Origin: Malania oleifera
Lineage: Eukaryota; Streptophyta; Magnoliopsida; Santalales; Ximeniaceae
Direction: 5' to 3'
Assembly: GCF_029873635.1 (NCBI RefSeq)
Contig: NC_080421.1
Location: forward strand, 434,001-498,000
Length of the DNA: 64,000 nucleotides
Part shown: positions 1-11,096 of the stretch, piece by piece
Layout: every line of letters begins with the position of its first letter
How positions within the stretch are numbered: the stretch's first letter is position 1
Position numbers and translations under genes: made by a program
The notes under the pieces: generated by a model
What the model was told of the DNA's origin: nothing
The model's database searches: none
The model's input: only the letters and a program-made list of their open reading frames with translations

Positions 1-947
1 TATCTAGATAATCAAGCAAGACATTTAAATTTGAATTTATTTTAATTGCTCTCTTTCACACTCGAATGGCTGCTTTGATGGAATATTCTACAAATACCAA
101 GTGAACAAGTTGTTGTGCACACAAGAGTTAAATGTCTGATTCTGATGCCTACTCAATTTTTCTAAAACTCATTATTGATTATTCACATTCGGTAGGTTCT
201 TTTGTAATTTAGACTATAAGCCTGTGGGCTATCATTGTACCCTCATTAATCTTAGGTGGCAAAACTTTGTTCTTGGGGTGAGAGAATGTGTGAGGATGGG
301 TATTCATTGCATAAAGGTTTGTTTTCTTGCTTGAGGAAGGTGAGTCCTTAGCAGTTCACTGTGAGCCTGGATATCATAATTGGCTTAATCTTTGCCCCTG
401 AAAAGGATTGGACTGGTGGAAAGCTAAAGCAAAATCCTTGAGGGGACATAGAACCTGGTTATCTCAAATGGATTAATCTTTGGCCATGAAAAGGATTGGA
501 CTCATGGAAAACTTAAGTAACATCCTTAAGACGGATGATGGATTTGGGCTGAACCAATATAAGACGATGCTCTCTCACCCTTACTCTTTGATATTCCACA
601 TGGTTTTAAAACTGGGCCGGACCAGCAGGTCCAACCGCTCCGGACCAGTACTAGTCACTTTCTCGGTCCATGTGATGTCACAAAACCAGTTAAGGCACGG
701 ACAGCATTCAAACTGGGCAACTCAGTGTAACTGTATCCTGACTAGATCCAGTGGGTCAAACAGGTTGACTTGAGCTCTAATAAATAAATAAAAATCCCAA
801 ACCTGGCAGGTAGTGAGTGTTGAACCTAGTGCTTCCTCATACAAGGAGAAATGTGTTACCAATGTACTAAGCATGACTTCTTGATATTTTAATCAATAAA
901 TATTGTATATAATCAATTTATTTCACATATATACACATATATGTATA
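1..947. other. AT-rich intergenic/intron DNA, no gene
   Basis: I see no credible coding region here. A 97-codon frame at 480-773 has no recognisable domain. Roughly 596-775 reads like a dispersed plant repeat: it starts with a ggttttaaaact motif followed by gggccggacc and ggtccaaccg blocks. A similar block recurs inverted near 10950-11056. If the aminoacylase gene continues past the left edge, this stretch is part of its intron 3. Confidence 0.5.
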
Positions 948-1150
948 TGCAAGCATTAAATACAAGCAAATTTATATAGATTTAATCAAAGTTCAAGCTC
1001 TTTCATCTCAAATGAATTCTCAACTGGAAATTGGAATCAAACTCCCCCCTTAATCTGATTCAATATTTATGAATTAATTAAATCTTAAACTAATTATCAT
1101 TTACATAGTTTAATGGAATCAAATCCCTTCTCATCATTATTTAATACTTG
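948..1150. repeat. Direct repeat, copy 1 (flanks the copia-1/copia-2 pair)
   Basis: Shared landmarks with 10648-10855, in the same order and orientation: a gcattaaatac block, a caactggaaattgga block, a run of c, ttcaatat-t-tatgaattaat, and a tttaat-gaatcaaat block followed by attatttaata. The copies are diverged. Both copia elements lie between the two copies, so the duplication probably predates the insertions. Confidence 0.6.
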
Positions 1151-1178
1151 TTTGACTGTTCCAAATAATTATTATTGC

Positions 1179-1420
1179 TGAAACTGTAAGAATACTGTTT
1201 CGTACATTAATCTAAAAAACTGTGCCATATGCCCTACTACATAACATGTAACCAGCAGCTAAGTTAAGGAAATAAAATCCTAGAATAAAGGAATATACAA
1301 GAATCACGGAAATCCCTATTGACCAGCACCCCTTCTGTACATGCCTAAAATAAGAGAGTCAAGAATTATTCCTTAATTATAGAGATCACGCATGACTAAT
1401 AAACTGTAGGGATTTCTACA
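1179..1420 (-). repeat. copia-1 LTR (3' LTR in element orientation)
   Basis: Starts TGAAACTGTAAGAATACTG and ends GGGATTTCTACA. It matches 5188-5429 with scattered substitutions and no obvious length change. The polypurine-tract complement follows immediately. Confidence 0.9.
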
Positions 1421-3116
1421 CTCCCCCTCAAGTTGGATCATAGATGTTGATCATATCCAACTTGCCAATGAAATCCTCAAAGAGTTGCCGAGGTAGTCCC
1501 TTGGTGAATGTGTCTGCAATTTGCTCCTTAGTAGGGACATATATGTCGCGCAAATAGTTCCTTTTTCCACCTTTTCTTTAATGAAGTGTCTGTCAACTTC
1601 CACATGCTTGGTTCTATCATGTTGGACAGGGTTGAGAGAGATACTGATAGCTACCTTATTATCACAGTACAGCTTGATAGGTAACTCTAACGCAGCATGT
1701 AGTTCTCTCAAAAGCCTCCGCAGCCATAATCCTTCACATATTCCCTGAGGACCAGCTCTGAATTCTGCCTCTGCATTGCTCCTTGCTACAACATTTTGTT
1801 TCTTTGCCTCTCCAAGTGACCAGATTTCCCCATACAAAGGTGCAGTATCCAGTCATGGATCTTCTATCCTCTATAGAGCCAGCCCAATCAACATCAATGA
1901 ATATTGCCACTTCCTTTTGTTCACTTCGCTTGAACAATAAGTCTTTCCCTTGAAATCCCTTTAGATATCTTAGAATCCTGAAGGCTGCTTCCTAGTGTGC
2001 TTCTTTTGGAGATTGCATATGCTGACTTGCTACACTTACTAAAAAAGCTATGTCTGGTCTAGTATGTGACAAGTAGATTAGTTTGCCGACTAATCTTTGA
2101 TATTTCTCCCCATCTAATGGCTTCCCAACATCTTCTGTTCTTTTTCCAGCTTCAATAGGCGTGTCGCTTTGTTTGCAACCTACCATGCTTGTTTCGGTTA
2201 GGAGATCAAGGGTGTATTTTCGTTATGAAACACTAATTCCCTTCTTTGATCTAGCTACCTCCATCCCTAGAAAGTATCGCATTTGCCCCAAATCCTTCAC
2301 TTTGAATTCTGTGGCTAGAACTTTCCTCAATCTTCCCATTTCCTCAATGTCATCTCCGGTGAGGATAATGTCGTCTATATACACAATCAGAATAGTCTTC
2401 TTCCCATTTTTTTGTTTGAAAAACATAGTATGATCAGACTATCCTTGACAGTATCCCTCTCCTTTTATCTCCTTTGTAAATCTATCAAACCATGACCTGG
2501 GAGATTGTTTTGAGTCCATATAAGGACTTTCTCAATTTATAGACTTTGTTTTCCTCACCCGTTTTACTGAATCCAGGGGGTAATGTCATGTACACTTCTT
2601 CTTCCAGCTCACCATTTAGGAATGCATTTTTGATGTTGAGTTGTTGAAGTGGCTAGCCTAGATTGGCTGCCAAGGATAGGAGCACTCGGATAGTGTTCAA
2701 CTTTGCCACGAGTGCAAAGGTTTCTGTGTAAGCGATGCCATAGGTCTGAGTAAATCCTTTTGAAACCAACCGGACCTTGTATCTTTCAACTGTCCCATCT
2801 ACTCGGTATTTTATAGTGAATACCCATTTGCAACGTACTGGTCTCTTTCCTCATGGCAAATTCATAACCTCCCATGTTCCATTCTTTTCCAATGCCCTTA
2901 TCTCCTCCATTACAGCCTCTCTCCATTCTAGAATTTCAAGTGCCTCCTCAATGTTCTTTGGAATTTTGACCTTGTCAAGGTTAGAAGTAAAGGCACGGTA
3001 TCCCGTGGACAAGGTATTATAAGACACAAATTTTTCAATTGGATGAAGTGTACATGAATGAGGATGTTTTCTGAGAGCAATTAGCATATCAATATCATCA
3101 GATTTATTAGGAGTAT
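1421..3116 (-). pseudogene. copia-1 reverse transcriptase / RNase H remnant
   Basis: Minus-strand pieces in several frames. RT N-terminus near 2851-3087 (NIEEALEILEWREAVMEEI... and EKNGTWEV). The RT catalytic core lies near 2223-2426 with an intact YIDD box in VYIDDIILTGDD. The connection follows at 1992-2186 (YQRLVGKLIYLSHTRPDIAF). The RNase H part at 1451-1937 contains a TGYC motif and HVEVDRHFIKEK. Frames change repeatedly, for example near 1800 and between 2426 and 2851, so no single polyprotein is readable. In life this would copy retroelement RNA into DNA inside virus-like particles. The assignment is secure; function is lost. Confidence 0.88.
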
Positions 3117-3775
3117 GATGCGAACCTCAATCGACACGCATTTAGACCCAACAAACAATATTGGAATATTTACCCAAGAAAGCTAAAATTCAGATTTTTG
3201 ATAGAAAACCCAGATCCCAACGTTTATAAATGAAACGTGAACCGAAGGTATAAAGTAACAAATCCCAACCCAATGATTATAACTTAATCATGAACTGAAC
3301 GTACAAATTAACAAACCTCGACCCAATGATTATGAATGAATTACGAACCGAAGGTATAAAATTTGAACGCCACAAGAAAGAATCTTTGGTAAGTTCACAA
3401 GTTCTCTGAAGAACCAAAAGAAGAAATAAAAACTCACATTTTCTTGATTTCTATTCCATGATGTTTTTGTTCTTACAATGAGAAGGCTATTTATAAGAAT
3501 AGACTCGGAGAAAAAGCATTAAACACCTTCAACCACTCTCAACAACTCTTAAAAACTCTCAACAATTTACTAAGACATACAAATGCAAGCAACAAGTTGT
3601 CTTGCAAGATTACAAACTAAATATAAAACAAAAGTCAAAGGGGTACCCAACAACTCTTAACAACTCTCAACAACTTACTAAGACATGCACATGCAAGCAA
3701 ACAAGTTGTCTTGCAAGATTACAAATTAAATATAAAACAAAAGTCAAAGGGAGGCCCAATTCCATGTGGAGCCCA
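3117..3775. repeat. LTR-like insertion replacing copia-1 integrase, with a 110-bp tandem duplication
   Basis: Copia-1 coding similarity stops near 3117 and resumes near 3775, with the whole integrase region missing. The filler begins TGATGCGAACC and has no coding potential. It contains two copies of a unit of about 110 bp (3541-3650 and 3651-3760: caactctcaacaa-ttacta, then gttgtcttgcaagattac). It resembles the distal part of 11884-13607 (a ttcttacaatga block, then cca-gtgg-gcccag). It is probably a diverged LTR or solo LTR; its ends are not defined exactly. Confidence 0.5.
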
Positions 3776-5187
3776 GAGCAATTGGAGTGTTTAGTGAATT
3801 GGTTGACAGACAAAAGATTACAAGATAATTTTGGAACATGAAGAACAAACTCTAAAGTAATCAAGTCAAAAATCCGAATACTCCCTTTGCCAGCAATAGG
3901 AGCTAGAGATCCGTTAGCAATTTTGACTCTTAGATTACCAGCACATGGGGTATATGATAAGAAAAGGTGATAAGAGTGTGTCATATGGTCAGAGGCTCCA
4001 AAACCTATAATCCAGGATGTATGGTTACGAAAGGTGTATAGGGCTTGTGAGAAATTACCTCTGTGCACCAAATTACCAGATGGAGTACTTTTTGGTGACT
4101 GACCCGAGGCTTGGAAAGCAGATAGCATCTCCATGATTTCCTGTAGTTGGTCATGGTTGGAGGTGTTACTGCTACCACTGTCAGAATGGTTGCTCGCCAC
4201 TTGCTACCTTTCGGATTGAGTCTCAAAACAAGCTTGATAGCCTCTAGTTCTGGTGCTCTGCCATGGTTTCCAATCAGCTGGCTTGCCATGAATCGCCTAA
4301 CAATTATCCTTGCAATGGCCAGGCTTTCGGTAATGTTCACACCAAAGGCGGCCCTTTGGTTGCTTGGCATTTGGCCCACTGCAGGTCCCACAGGATACAA
4401 ATGATGAGCCCTCAAGTACCGTGGTTGTAGTTTCCTTCAACATGACTTTGCGCCTTGCCTCTTCACGCCTCACTCCAGCAAACACTTCTCAAGTGGATGG
4501 TAGAGGTCTGCAGCTGAGAATCCTTCCTCGTACATCATCTAAATCTTGATTTAAGGCCTGCAAGGAACTCAAAAACTCTCTCCTTTTCCAATCTCTTCTT
4601 GAAAAGTGCACTGTCCTCAGCACAATGTCATTCTTCTTCACTGCTTAAATCCAGTTCTTGCTATAGTGCCAACATCTCCATGTAATAGTCCGTCACCTCC
4701 CTCTCGCCTTGTTTCATCTACCATAGGCATGTCTTAAGTTCAAAGACTTGGGAAGCATTCTCCTCATCATAGTAGGTTTCTCGGACTGCATCCCACACCT
4801 CTTTTGCTGTGGGCAAGAACATATGCTTTCCTGATAGTTGGCTTCATGGATTTGATAAGCCAGGAGGTAATCAAGGAATTCTACGATCTCCATTGCTTGA
4901 GTGCCACAACATTCGTTGAATCAGGTTTCATTGAGTCGCCCGGTAAGATACCCGAGCTTTCCTCTGCCGTTGACTGCGAGTTTCACAGACTGGGCCCATT
5001 CTCGGAAACTCTTCCAGTTGAGTTTTTCTGCCGATAGTTGGACAAAAAAGCCAGCTAGTCCATTCGAACTGATGATGGCATTGGTTCGACTCGTTTAAGT
5101 CTCTAAGGTTGTCAACTCTCGACTGTTGATGGAGTCGTCCCCCATAGTGTGCTTGGTTTAGGAAAAAACCTGACTCTGATACCATGT
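3776..5187 (-). pseudogene. copia-1 gag and protease remnant
   Basis: Read from 5187 leftward: gag start region, gag body (LNWKSFREWAQSVKLAV near 5000), a nucleocapsid zinc knuckle near 4300-4340 reading CEHYRKPGHCKDNC, and a protease segment near 3880-4060. The knuckle is abnormal because the second Cys position is Tyr. The protease active site, normally DSG before ASDHMT, reads GFG here. Several stops and frame changes occur, for example near 4920 and 4700. Gag would form the particle shell and the protease would process the polyprotein; both are non-functional. Confidence 0.8.
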
Positions 5188-5429
5188 TGAAACTATAAGA
5201 ATACTGTTTCATATATTAATTTACAAAATTGTACAATATGCCCTACTATATAACATGTAACCAGCAGCTAAGTTAAGGAAATAAAATCCTAGAATAAAGG
5301 AATATACAAGAATCATGGAAATCCCTATTGACCAGCACACCTTCTATACATGCCTAAAATAAGACAGTCAAGAATCATTCCTTAATTATAGAGATCACGC
5401 ATGACTCCTAAACTGTAGGGATTTCTACA
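5188..5429 (-). repeat. copia-1 LTR (5' LTR in element orientation)
   Basis: It is the same length as the LTR at 1179-1420, with the same TG...CA ends and a few substitutions. The primer-binding site complement (ctctgatacca) lies just to its left. Confidence 0.9.
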
Positions 5430-5437
5430 ATTATCAT

Positions 5438-5988
5438 TGTGTAAAGAATATGGGATTGAACAGCAGAATATATAAATGCAGCAAACAATGAAGAACCAAA
5501 ATATAATTCACACACATAGTATATCTGAAAGCAACAAGAATCAACATGAAAATATAAGTGGTTCGGCAAAGCCTACATCCACGGGAGCAATCGACAAAGG
5601 TTTCACTATGAAAAACAAAGTACACAATACAATGGTTTATAATAATCTTCTCTCATTCATAATATGCCCAGACAGACATATTTAACAACCCCACGAACGC
5701 TTCCCTCCAAATACCCAATCGTCCTAACGTTCACATTCAAAATTTGAAATCATCCTCGCAGCCTCGAGAGCAATCATCGACGATTACTAGTCTATTCGTC
5801 GACGAATGAGGTCTTTTGTCGACGACTTCTGAATGTTTGAATTTTATTTGCTCTCGGTATCTCCATTTGTCGACGAGTGAGCCCTACTCGTCGACAAATG
5901 TCTGTTGCATAGCACCAATGACTTCACACATATGTTTTTCTTCCTTTGTTTATGAACTTCAAGTATAAGAGCCAAAAAAAACACAACA
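5438..5988 (-). repeat. copia-2 LTR (3' LTR), 551 bp, with GTCGAC cluster
   Basis: Starts TGTGTAAAGAATATGGG and ends AACACAACA. Four exact GTCGAC palindromes lie at 5798-5803, 5818-5823, 5869-5874 and 5890-5895, inside longer tcgtcgacga-like blocks, with a related atcgacgat near 5777. Confidence 0.88.
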
Positions 5989-6221
5989 ATCTCCACCTTG
6001 GCGATTATACGCCCCTTAGGAGAACTTGAAAAGCATATCTAATGCTCGAAATTTTCAGTAGTAACCGGCTTTGTCAAAATATCTGCTGCGTTCTCAGATG
6101 TGTGAACCTTCTCCAATATAAGATCACCTGAAGTAATCAACTCCCGGATCCTGTGGAACCTCACATCAATATGCTTAATTCTAGCATGGTATACTTGATT
6201 CTTTACTAAGTAAATAGCACT

Positions 6222-7351
6222 CTAATTGTCACAAAGCAGCACAACCTCATCTTGCAGTAAGCCCAGCTCTTTGACAAAATCGGTAAGCCATAAGGCTTCC
6301 TTTGAAGATTCGTCAATTGCCATATATTCAGCTTCAGTTGTAGACAATGCCACCAGGGATTGTACCATGGACCTCCAACATATAGGTCCTCCTACAAGGG
6401 TAAACACATAACCCATTGTAGACCTTCTGTCATCCATATCCCCTGCATAATCAGCATCAACAAACCCTACAACTGATAGACTATCAAGTTGCTTGCCAAA
6501 CATGATGTCATAACCCAATGTATCTCGTAAGTATCTGAAAATTCATTTGACGGCTTCCCAATGCTTTCTACCCAGATTACAAAGAAACTTACTCACCACA
6601 CTCACTGCATGTTCTAAGTCTAGCCTTGTACACACCATGACATACATTAAACTCCCCATGACACTAGCATAGAGGACCTTTGACATGTGCTAGATATCAT
6701 CATCCGTACTTGGGCAATTTGCAGTAGACAATTTAAAATGACTCGCTAGAGGTGTACATACCGATTTTGCATCAACCATGATAACCTCTCCAACACCTTC
6801 TCCACATAACCGCCCTTAGATAACCACAACCTCCTTGTAGTTCTATACCGGCAAATCTCCATCCCAAGTATCTTCTTGGCTAGACCAAGATCTTTCATGA
6901 CAAACTCTTTATGCAACAGTTCCTTTAACTGATTTACCTCAGTTAAATCTTTAGCAGCTATTAACATGTCATTGACATACAACAACAAGAAAATAAGAGA
7001 ACCATCATCAAGTTTGTTCACATACACGTAGCGGTCATACTCACATCTTTTATAGTCAATCTTGATCATATAGGAATCAAATATTTTGTACCATTGCCTT
7101 GGAGACTGTTTCAACCCATAAAGAGATTTCTTTAACTTGCAAACTAAGTTTTCTTTCACTGATTCACTGAATCCCTCCGGCGGTACCATATAAATCTGTT
7201 CCTCCAAGTCACCATGAAGAAATTCTGTATTCACATCCATTTGTTCCAAATGCACCAACCCCAACACTATCCTGATAGAAGTGTGTCGAATCACAGGTGA
7301 AAAGATTTCATTATAGTTTATTCTCTTTTTCTGTGAGTACCCTTTTGCCAC
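6222..7351 (-). pseudogene. copia-2 reverse transcriptase and RNase H remnant
   Basis: RT occupies about 6746-7351 in one open stretch: FSPVIRHTSIRIVLGLV, then MDVNTEFLHGDLEEQIYM, then LKKSLYGLKQSPRQWYKIFD, then the catalytic box, which reads YVNDM where copia RT has YVDDM. The first catalytic-pair Asp is therefore Asn. RNase H follows at 6222-6518 (DADYAGDMDDRRSTMGYVF and LSTTEAEYMA). A frame change or stop between 6518 and 6746 separates the two. Both enzymes would convert element RNA to DNA; the changed catalytic residue alone suggests a dead enzyme. Confidence 0.88.
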
Positions 7352-7411
7352 TAACCGTGCCCTGAATTTTTCTCCTTCCTTTTCTGAAATTGCTTCCTTC
7401 TTCCTATATAC

Positions 7412-9010
7412 TCATATGCAGCCTATTGCCCTCTTCCCATCTGGAAGCTCCACCAACTCCCAAGTTTGATTCTTATGCAGCGATTCCATTTCCTCAATCA
7501 TTGCACCCATCCACCAACTTTTCTCTTGGCCGTGCACTGCCTCTTGAAATGTAGTTGGATCATTGCAACTGGTAAGGAAAGCATAAGACACTAACTCTTC
7601 AAAACCATACCTTGGCGGTGGTCTGATAGTGCGCCTAGATCTCCGTATAGGAATATTGTCGACTTGCTGGTTTCCTAAGCTAGAACTCCCTGCAACCAAA
7701 GGACCAAGATCATTGTCATTGCCCTGACCTTCTAACTCTACCTGCACAACATGTTCATCTTTGCTCCAGTTTTTTGGCTCCTATTTCTGTTCATCACATT
7801 CTTGAGTACGCTTCACCATAGCTTTCTCATCGAAAACTACATCTCTACTAATTACCACCTTATTTGCCATTGGATTCCACAGCTTGAACCCCTTCACACC
7901 CTTTTGATATCCCAAAAAGATACAATGTCTAGACTTTGCGTCAAGCTTCCATCTCTCCTCACTAGACATGTGAACATAGGCTCGACAACCTAATACCTTC
8001 AATTCGGAGTAGTCTACTGCATTTTCTATCCATACCTCTTCTGTCACTTTCCCCTTTAGTGATGCCCTCGGTGATCGGTTTATCAAGAAACAAGTCATGC
8101 TAACTACCTCAGCCCAGAAGTTCTTAGGTAGCCTTGCATTAAGCCTGAGACACCGAGCTCTTTCAGCTAGAGTTCGGTTTATCCTTTCAACCACACCATT
8201 TTGCTGAGGTGTTCGACGAATAGTGGAGTGTCTCTTAATACCCTATTACACACAAAACTCCATGAACCTAGAATCAGCGTATTCGGTCCCAATGTCTGAC
8301 TTGAGACATTTAATTCTCCTCTCTGTCTGGTTTTCCACTTCAGCTTTCCACAACTTAAACCTGGCAAACGTATCCAACTTGTGTCGTATGAAGTATACCT
8401 AGAATTTCCGTGAGTAATCATCAACAAAACTCACATAATAAACATGTCCACCTCTTGATGCTACTCTAACCGGGTACCAAACATCGGAATGCACATAATC
8501 AAGAATACCTTCCATCTTGTAAATAGCTTATTTGAATTTTGCCCGGTTTTGTTTCCCAAGAATACAAATCTTGCAAAAATCTAGCTTAAATGTTTTCATA
8601 ACTTTCAAGAGTTTCCTCTGGTGAAGTTCTTTCATACCATGTTCCCCCATATACCCAAGACGCATATGCCACAAGACGGTTTCATCAGATTCAGTATCTA
8701 CGGCTACAGCTCCACCTACAACAGTAGTCCCCTGCAGTGTGTAAATATTCCCATCTAACTTTTGTCCTTTCATCACCCCACCTTCGGACTTGTAATTGAA
8801 TCCATAACAATCCAATGTGCCAAGTGAAATTAGACTCTTCCGGAGTTCCGGTACGTGTCTTACATTACTCAAGGGTTTTTCAACACCATCAAATATTTTA
8901 ATTTTAACATTTCCAATGTCAATGATCTTACAAGAAACATCATTGCCCATAAGAACTGAACCTGAATTTACCAACTTGTAAGTGTTAAACCACTTTGTTT
9001 GGAGTCATAT
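7412..9010 (-). pseudogene. copia-2 integrase, protease end and pre-integrase remnant
   Basis: From high to low coordinate: a protease start near 9030 (WILDSAC followed by a stop), and the protease body plus the GAG-pre-integrase zinc region at 8528-8974 (LWHMRLGYMGEHGMKELHQR, CKICILGKQ). The integrase core pieces are at 8179-8427 and 7781-8194 (VERINRTLAERARCLRLNA, CFLINRSPRASL). The integrase-RT linker is at 7412-7747 (RRSRRTIRPPPRYGFEE). Several frameshifts break it. Integrase would join the cDNA to host DNA. Confidence 0.85.
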
Positions 9011-9099
9011 GGTTAACATGCCGAGTCTAGAATCCATGAGTCCGTAAGGTGATCCGACCCTGACAAAACTGAAAGTACATCACCATCACTGCAAACTAA

Positions 9100-9830
9100 A
9101 TTTTCTTTTTGAACCACATTCGCTGATTTTGAAGTCCCTCCATGCTTTTCAGCACCGGATTAACGTGCCTCCATTTCCTTTCTTCCAATCCAGACACTCC
9201 GATTTAACATGCCCCCTTTTTACCGCACTTATAACACCAGATATCCTTTTTCTTCTTGGATTGAGTATGGGATTTTTGACTCGATCCACTTTTGAATTTT
9301 CCTTTCCCATGCTCATAGTTACCTTTCACCACAAGTCCTTCTCCGTGTGAGTTTTCATCGTAGATTTTCAGCCTTTGATGAAATTCCAAATAGGCACTTG
9401 TCACCTCTTCTAAATTAAGAGTCTCTTTCCCCCATGTAAGAGTGGTAACTAAATTTTCATAAGTATGAGTTGCTAGCAAGGAATTTAGTAACATCAAAGC
9501 CTTATCATCTTCTTTAAATTTAACATCAATGTGTTGATTTAAGTTCGAACCATCAACCATCTTAAGCCAATAAAGAAGTTGCTTAAGGAATAGTTTATTA
9601 GAAAGTGATTTCGAAATATACCGGCTTTCAAGCTTTTTGCCACACAGTCGCTGGAGAATCCTCCTCCATCACATGATAGAGCACTTCGTCGTCCAAACAC
9701 AAACGTATTGTGGAAACAGCCTTTGCCTCCAATTCTCTCCAATTTGCCTCATCCATACCTTCTAGTTGAACACCATACAAGGCCTTCACCATCCCTTGCT
9801 GCACAAGCAAATCCTTCACTCTCCTCTACC
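9100..9830 (-). pseudogene. copia-2 gag remnant
   Basis: The 5' part at 9628-9819 reads WRELEAKAVSTIRLCLDDEV, typical of the copia gag N-terminal region. The second part at 9204-9560 reads LLNSLLATHTYENLVTTLTWG and ends in a zinc-knuckle start, CYKCGKKGAC, that lacks the normal GH-x4-C continuation. A frameshift joins the parts. The role would be capsid and RNA packaging. Confidence 0.8.
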
Positions 9831-9923
9831 ACAAACCAAAGTTTCCGGCTCCATCAAATTTGACGACATCAAACATTGCAGAAAAAGTACCCAATGCCAT
9901 GACAACAATGCTCTGATACCAAT

Positions 9924-10578
9924 TGTTGTGAAAAGAGTATGGTATTGCACAGCGAAATATATAAACGCAGCAAACAATAAAGAACCAAAATATAATTCAC
10001 ACACACAGTATATCTGAAAGCAACAAGAATCAACACGAAAATATACGTGGTTCGGCAAAGCATACATCCACGGGAGCAATCGACAAAGGTTTCACTATGA
10101 AAAACAAAGTACACAATACAATGGTTTACAATGATCTTTTCTCATTCACAATATGCCAGACAGACATATTTAACAACCCCACGGAGACTTCCCGCCAAAT
10201 ACCCAACCGTCCTAACGTTCACATTCAAAATTTGAAATCATCCTCGCAGCCCCGAGAGCAATCGTTGACAAAAAGGGTCAATTCGTCAACGATTACTGGT
10301 CCATTTGTAATCGTCGACGAATGAGGCCTTTTCGTCGATGACTTCTGAATGTCTGAATTTTATCTGCTCTCGGTATCTCCAGTAGTCGAAGAATGAGACC
10401 TATTCATCGACGACTTCTGAATGTCTGAATTTTATCTACTCTCTGTATATCCATTCATCGACAAATGAGGCCCACTCCTCGATGAATGCCCGCTGCACAG
10501 CACCAATGACTTCATACATATGTTTTTCTTCCTTTGTTTATGAACTCCACCAAGTATAAGAGCCACAAAAACACAATA
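9924..10578 (-). repeat. copia-2 LTR (5' LTR), 655 bp, with extra tandem units
   Basis: Starts TGTTGTGAAAAG and ends AACACAATA. It aligns with 5438-5988 but is about 100 bp longer. A unit of about 73-75 bp (gaatgaggcc..., gacttctgaatgtctg, aattttatctgctctc...) is present twice around 10311-10460. CpG-bearing GTCGAC motifs seen in the other LTR are partly converted here (for example tcatcgac, gtcgaag). Confidence 0.88.
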
Positions 10579-10647
10579 ATCATTTCCACGCACATGTTGT
10601 GCGCGCGCACACACATTCACATCCATGTACACACATATTTACACACA

Positions 10648-10855
10648 GGCATTAAATACATGTTTTCATCATATTTACACACATATATATGCATTTAATC
10701 ATATTTTAAACTCATTACCTTAAATAAGTTTTCAATTGGAAATTGGACTCAAAAACCCCATATTCTTATTCAATATATATGAATTAATCAAACCTTCAAT
10801 TCTTTTGACAAAAGTTTAATTGAATCAAATTCCCTCTCGTTATTATTTAATATTA
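10648..10855. repeat. Direct repeat, copy 2
   Basis: Partner of 948-1150: gcattaaatac, caattggaaattgga, a c-run, ttcaatatatatgaattaat, tttaattgaatcaaat, ttatttaatatta in the same order. Confidence 0.6.
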
Positions 10856-10862
10856 CTTTTTC

Positions 10863-10900
10863 TTATCATCATTCTTATATACACATAAGAATGATGATAA
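10863..10900. repeat. Perfect 16-bp inverted repeat with 6-nt loop
   Basis: Arms 10863-10878 (ttatcatcattcttat) and 10885-10900 (ataagaatgatgataa) are exact reverse complements around atacac. It lies in CA/TA-rich non-coding DNA. No T-tract or gene makes it a terminator. Confidence 0.75.
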
Positions 10901-11096
10901 TAATTGTTATATATACACACACATGCACACACACACAGAGACACATATTTATATAGAACCCTGATATCATTCGTTTGACATTGGTTTGATCCACTGGTCC
11001 AACTCACCTAATGGCTTTATCGGCTTGGTCATTAGTTCAGATTTCAAAACCATCATTTCTTGCTTTTTTATATTTAACAAAAAAAAATCAAGCCTA
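10901..11096. other. Non-coding, with dispersed repeat fragment
   Basis: A short CA-rich run is followed (about 10950-11056) by a block with ggtttgatccactggtccaac and ending in a g-t-ttgaaa complement. It resembles 596-775 in inverted orientation. No coding potential seen. Confidence 0.4.

Larger units (their letters stand above)
1179..5429 (-). mobile_element. copia-1: degenerate Ty1/copia LTR retrotransposon
   Basis: Two 242-bp LTRs (TG...CA) bound a coding remnant read on the minus strand in the order gag, protease, RT, RNase H, which is the copia order without its integrase. Next to the right LTR the minus strand reads TGGTATCAGAG, the usual initiator-Met tRNA primer site. Next to the left LTR there is a purine tract (ctccccctcaa on plus). 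The 5-bp flanks (attgc and attat) do not match fully. Integrase is absent; an unrelated LTR-like sequence occupies about 3117-3775. The element cannot move by itself. Confidence 0.9.
5438..10578 (-). mobile_element. copia-2: decayed Ty1/copia element with perfect 5-bp target duplication
   Basis: LTRs at 5438-5988 and 9924-10578 enclose gag, protease, integrase, RT and RNase H remnants read on the minus strand. Target duplication ATCAT is present at 5433-5437 and 10579-10583. The primer-site complement (gctctgatacca) sits at 9909-9921. The element abuts copia-1 with only eight bases between them. RT and RNase H wording resembles the Tnt1-type copia lineage; that is an inference from motifs. 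The two LTRs differ in length because the right one carries extra repeat units. Confidence 0.92.

Noticed and set aside
480..773. 97-codon frame as a gene
   Set aside because: No domain, overlaps a dispersed repeat, no splice or promoter context.
3541..3760. Repeat pair as a CRISPR array
   Set aside because: Only two units of about 110 bp without regular spacers, in plant DNA.
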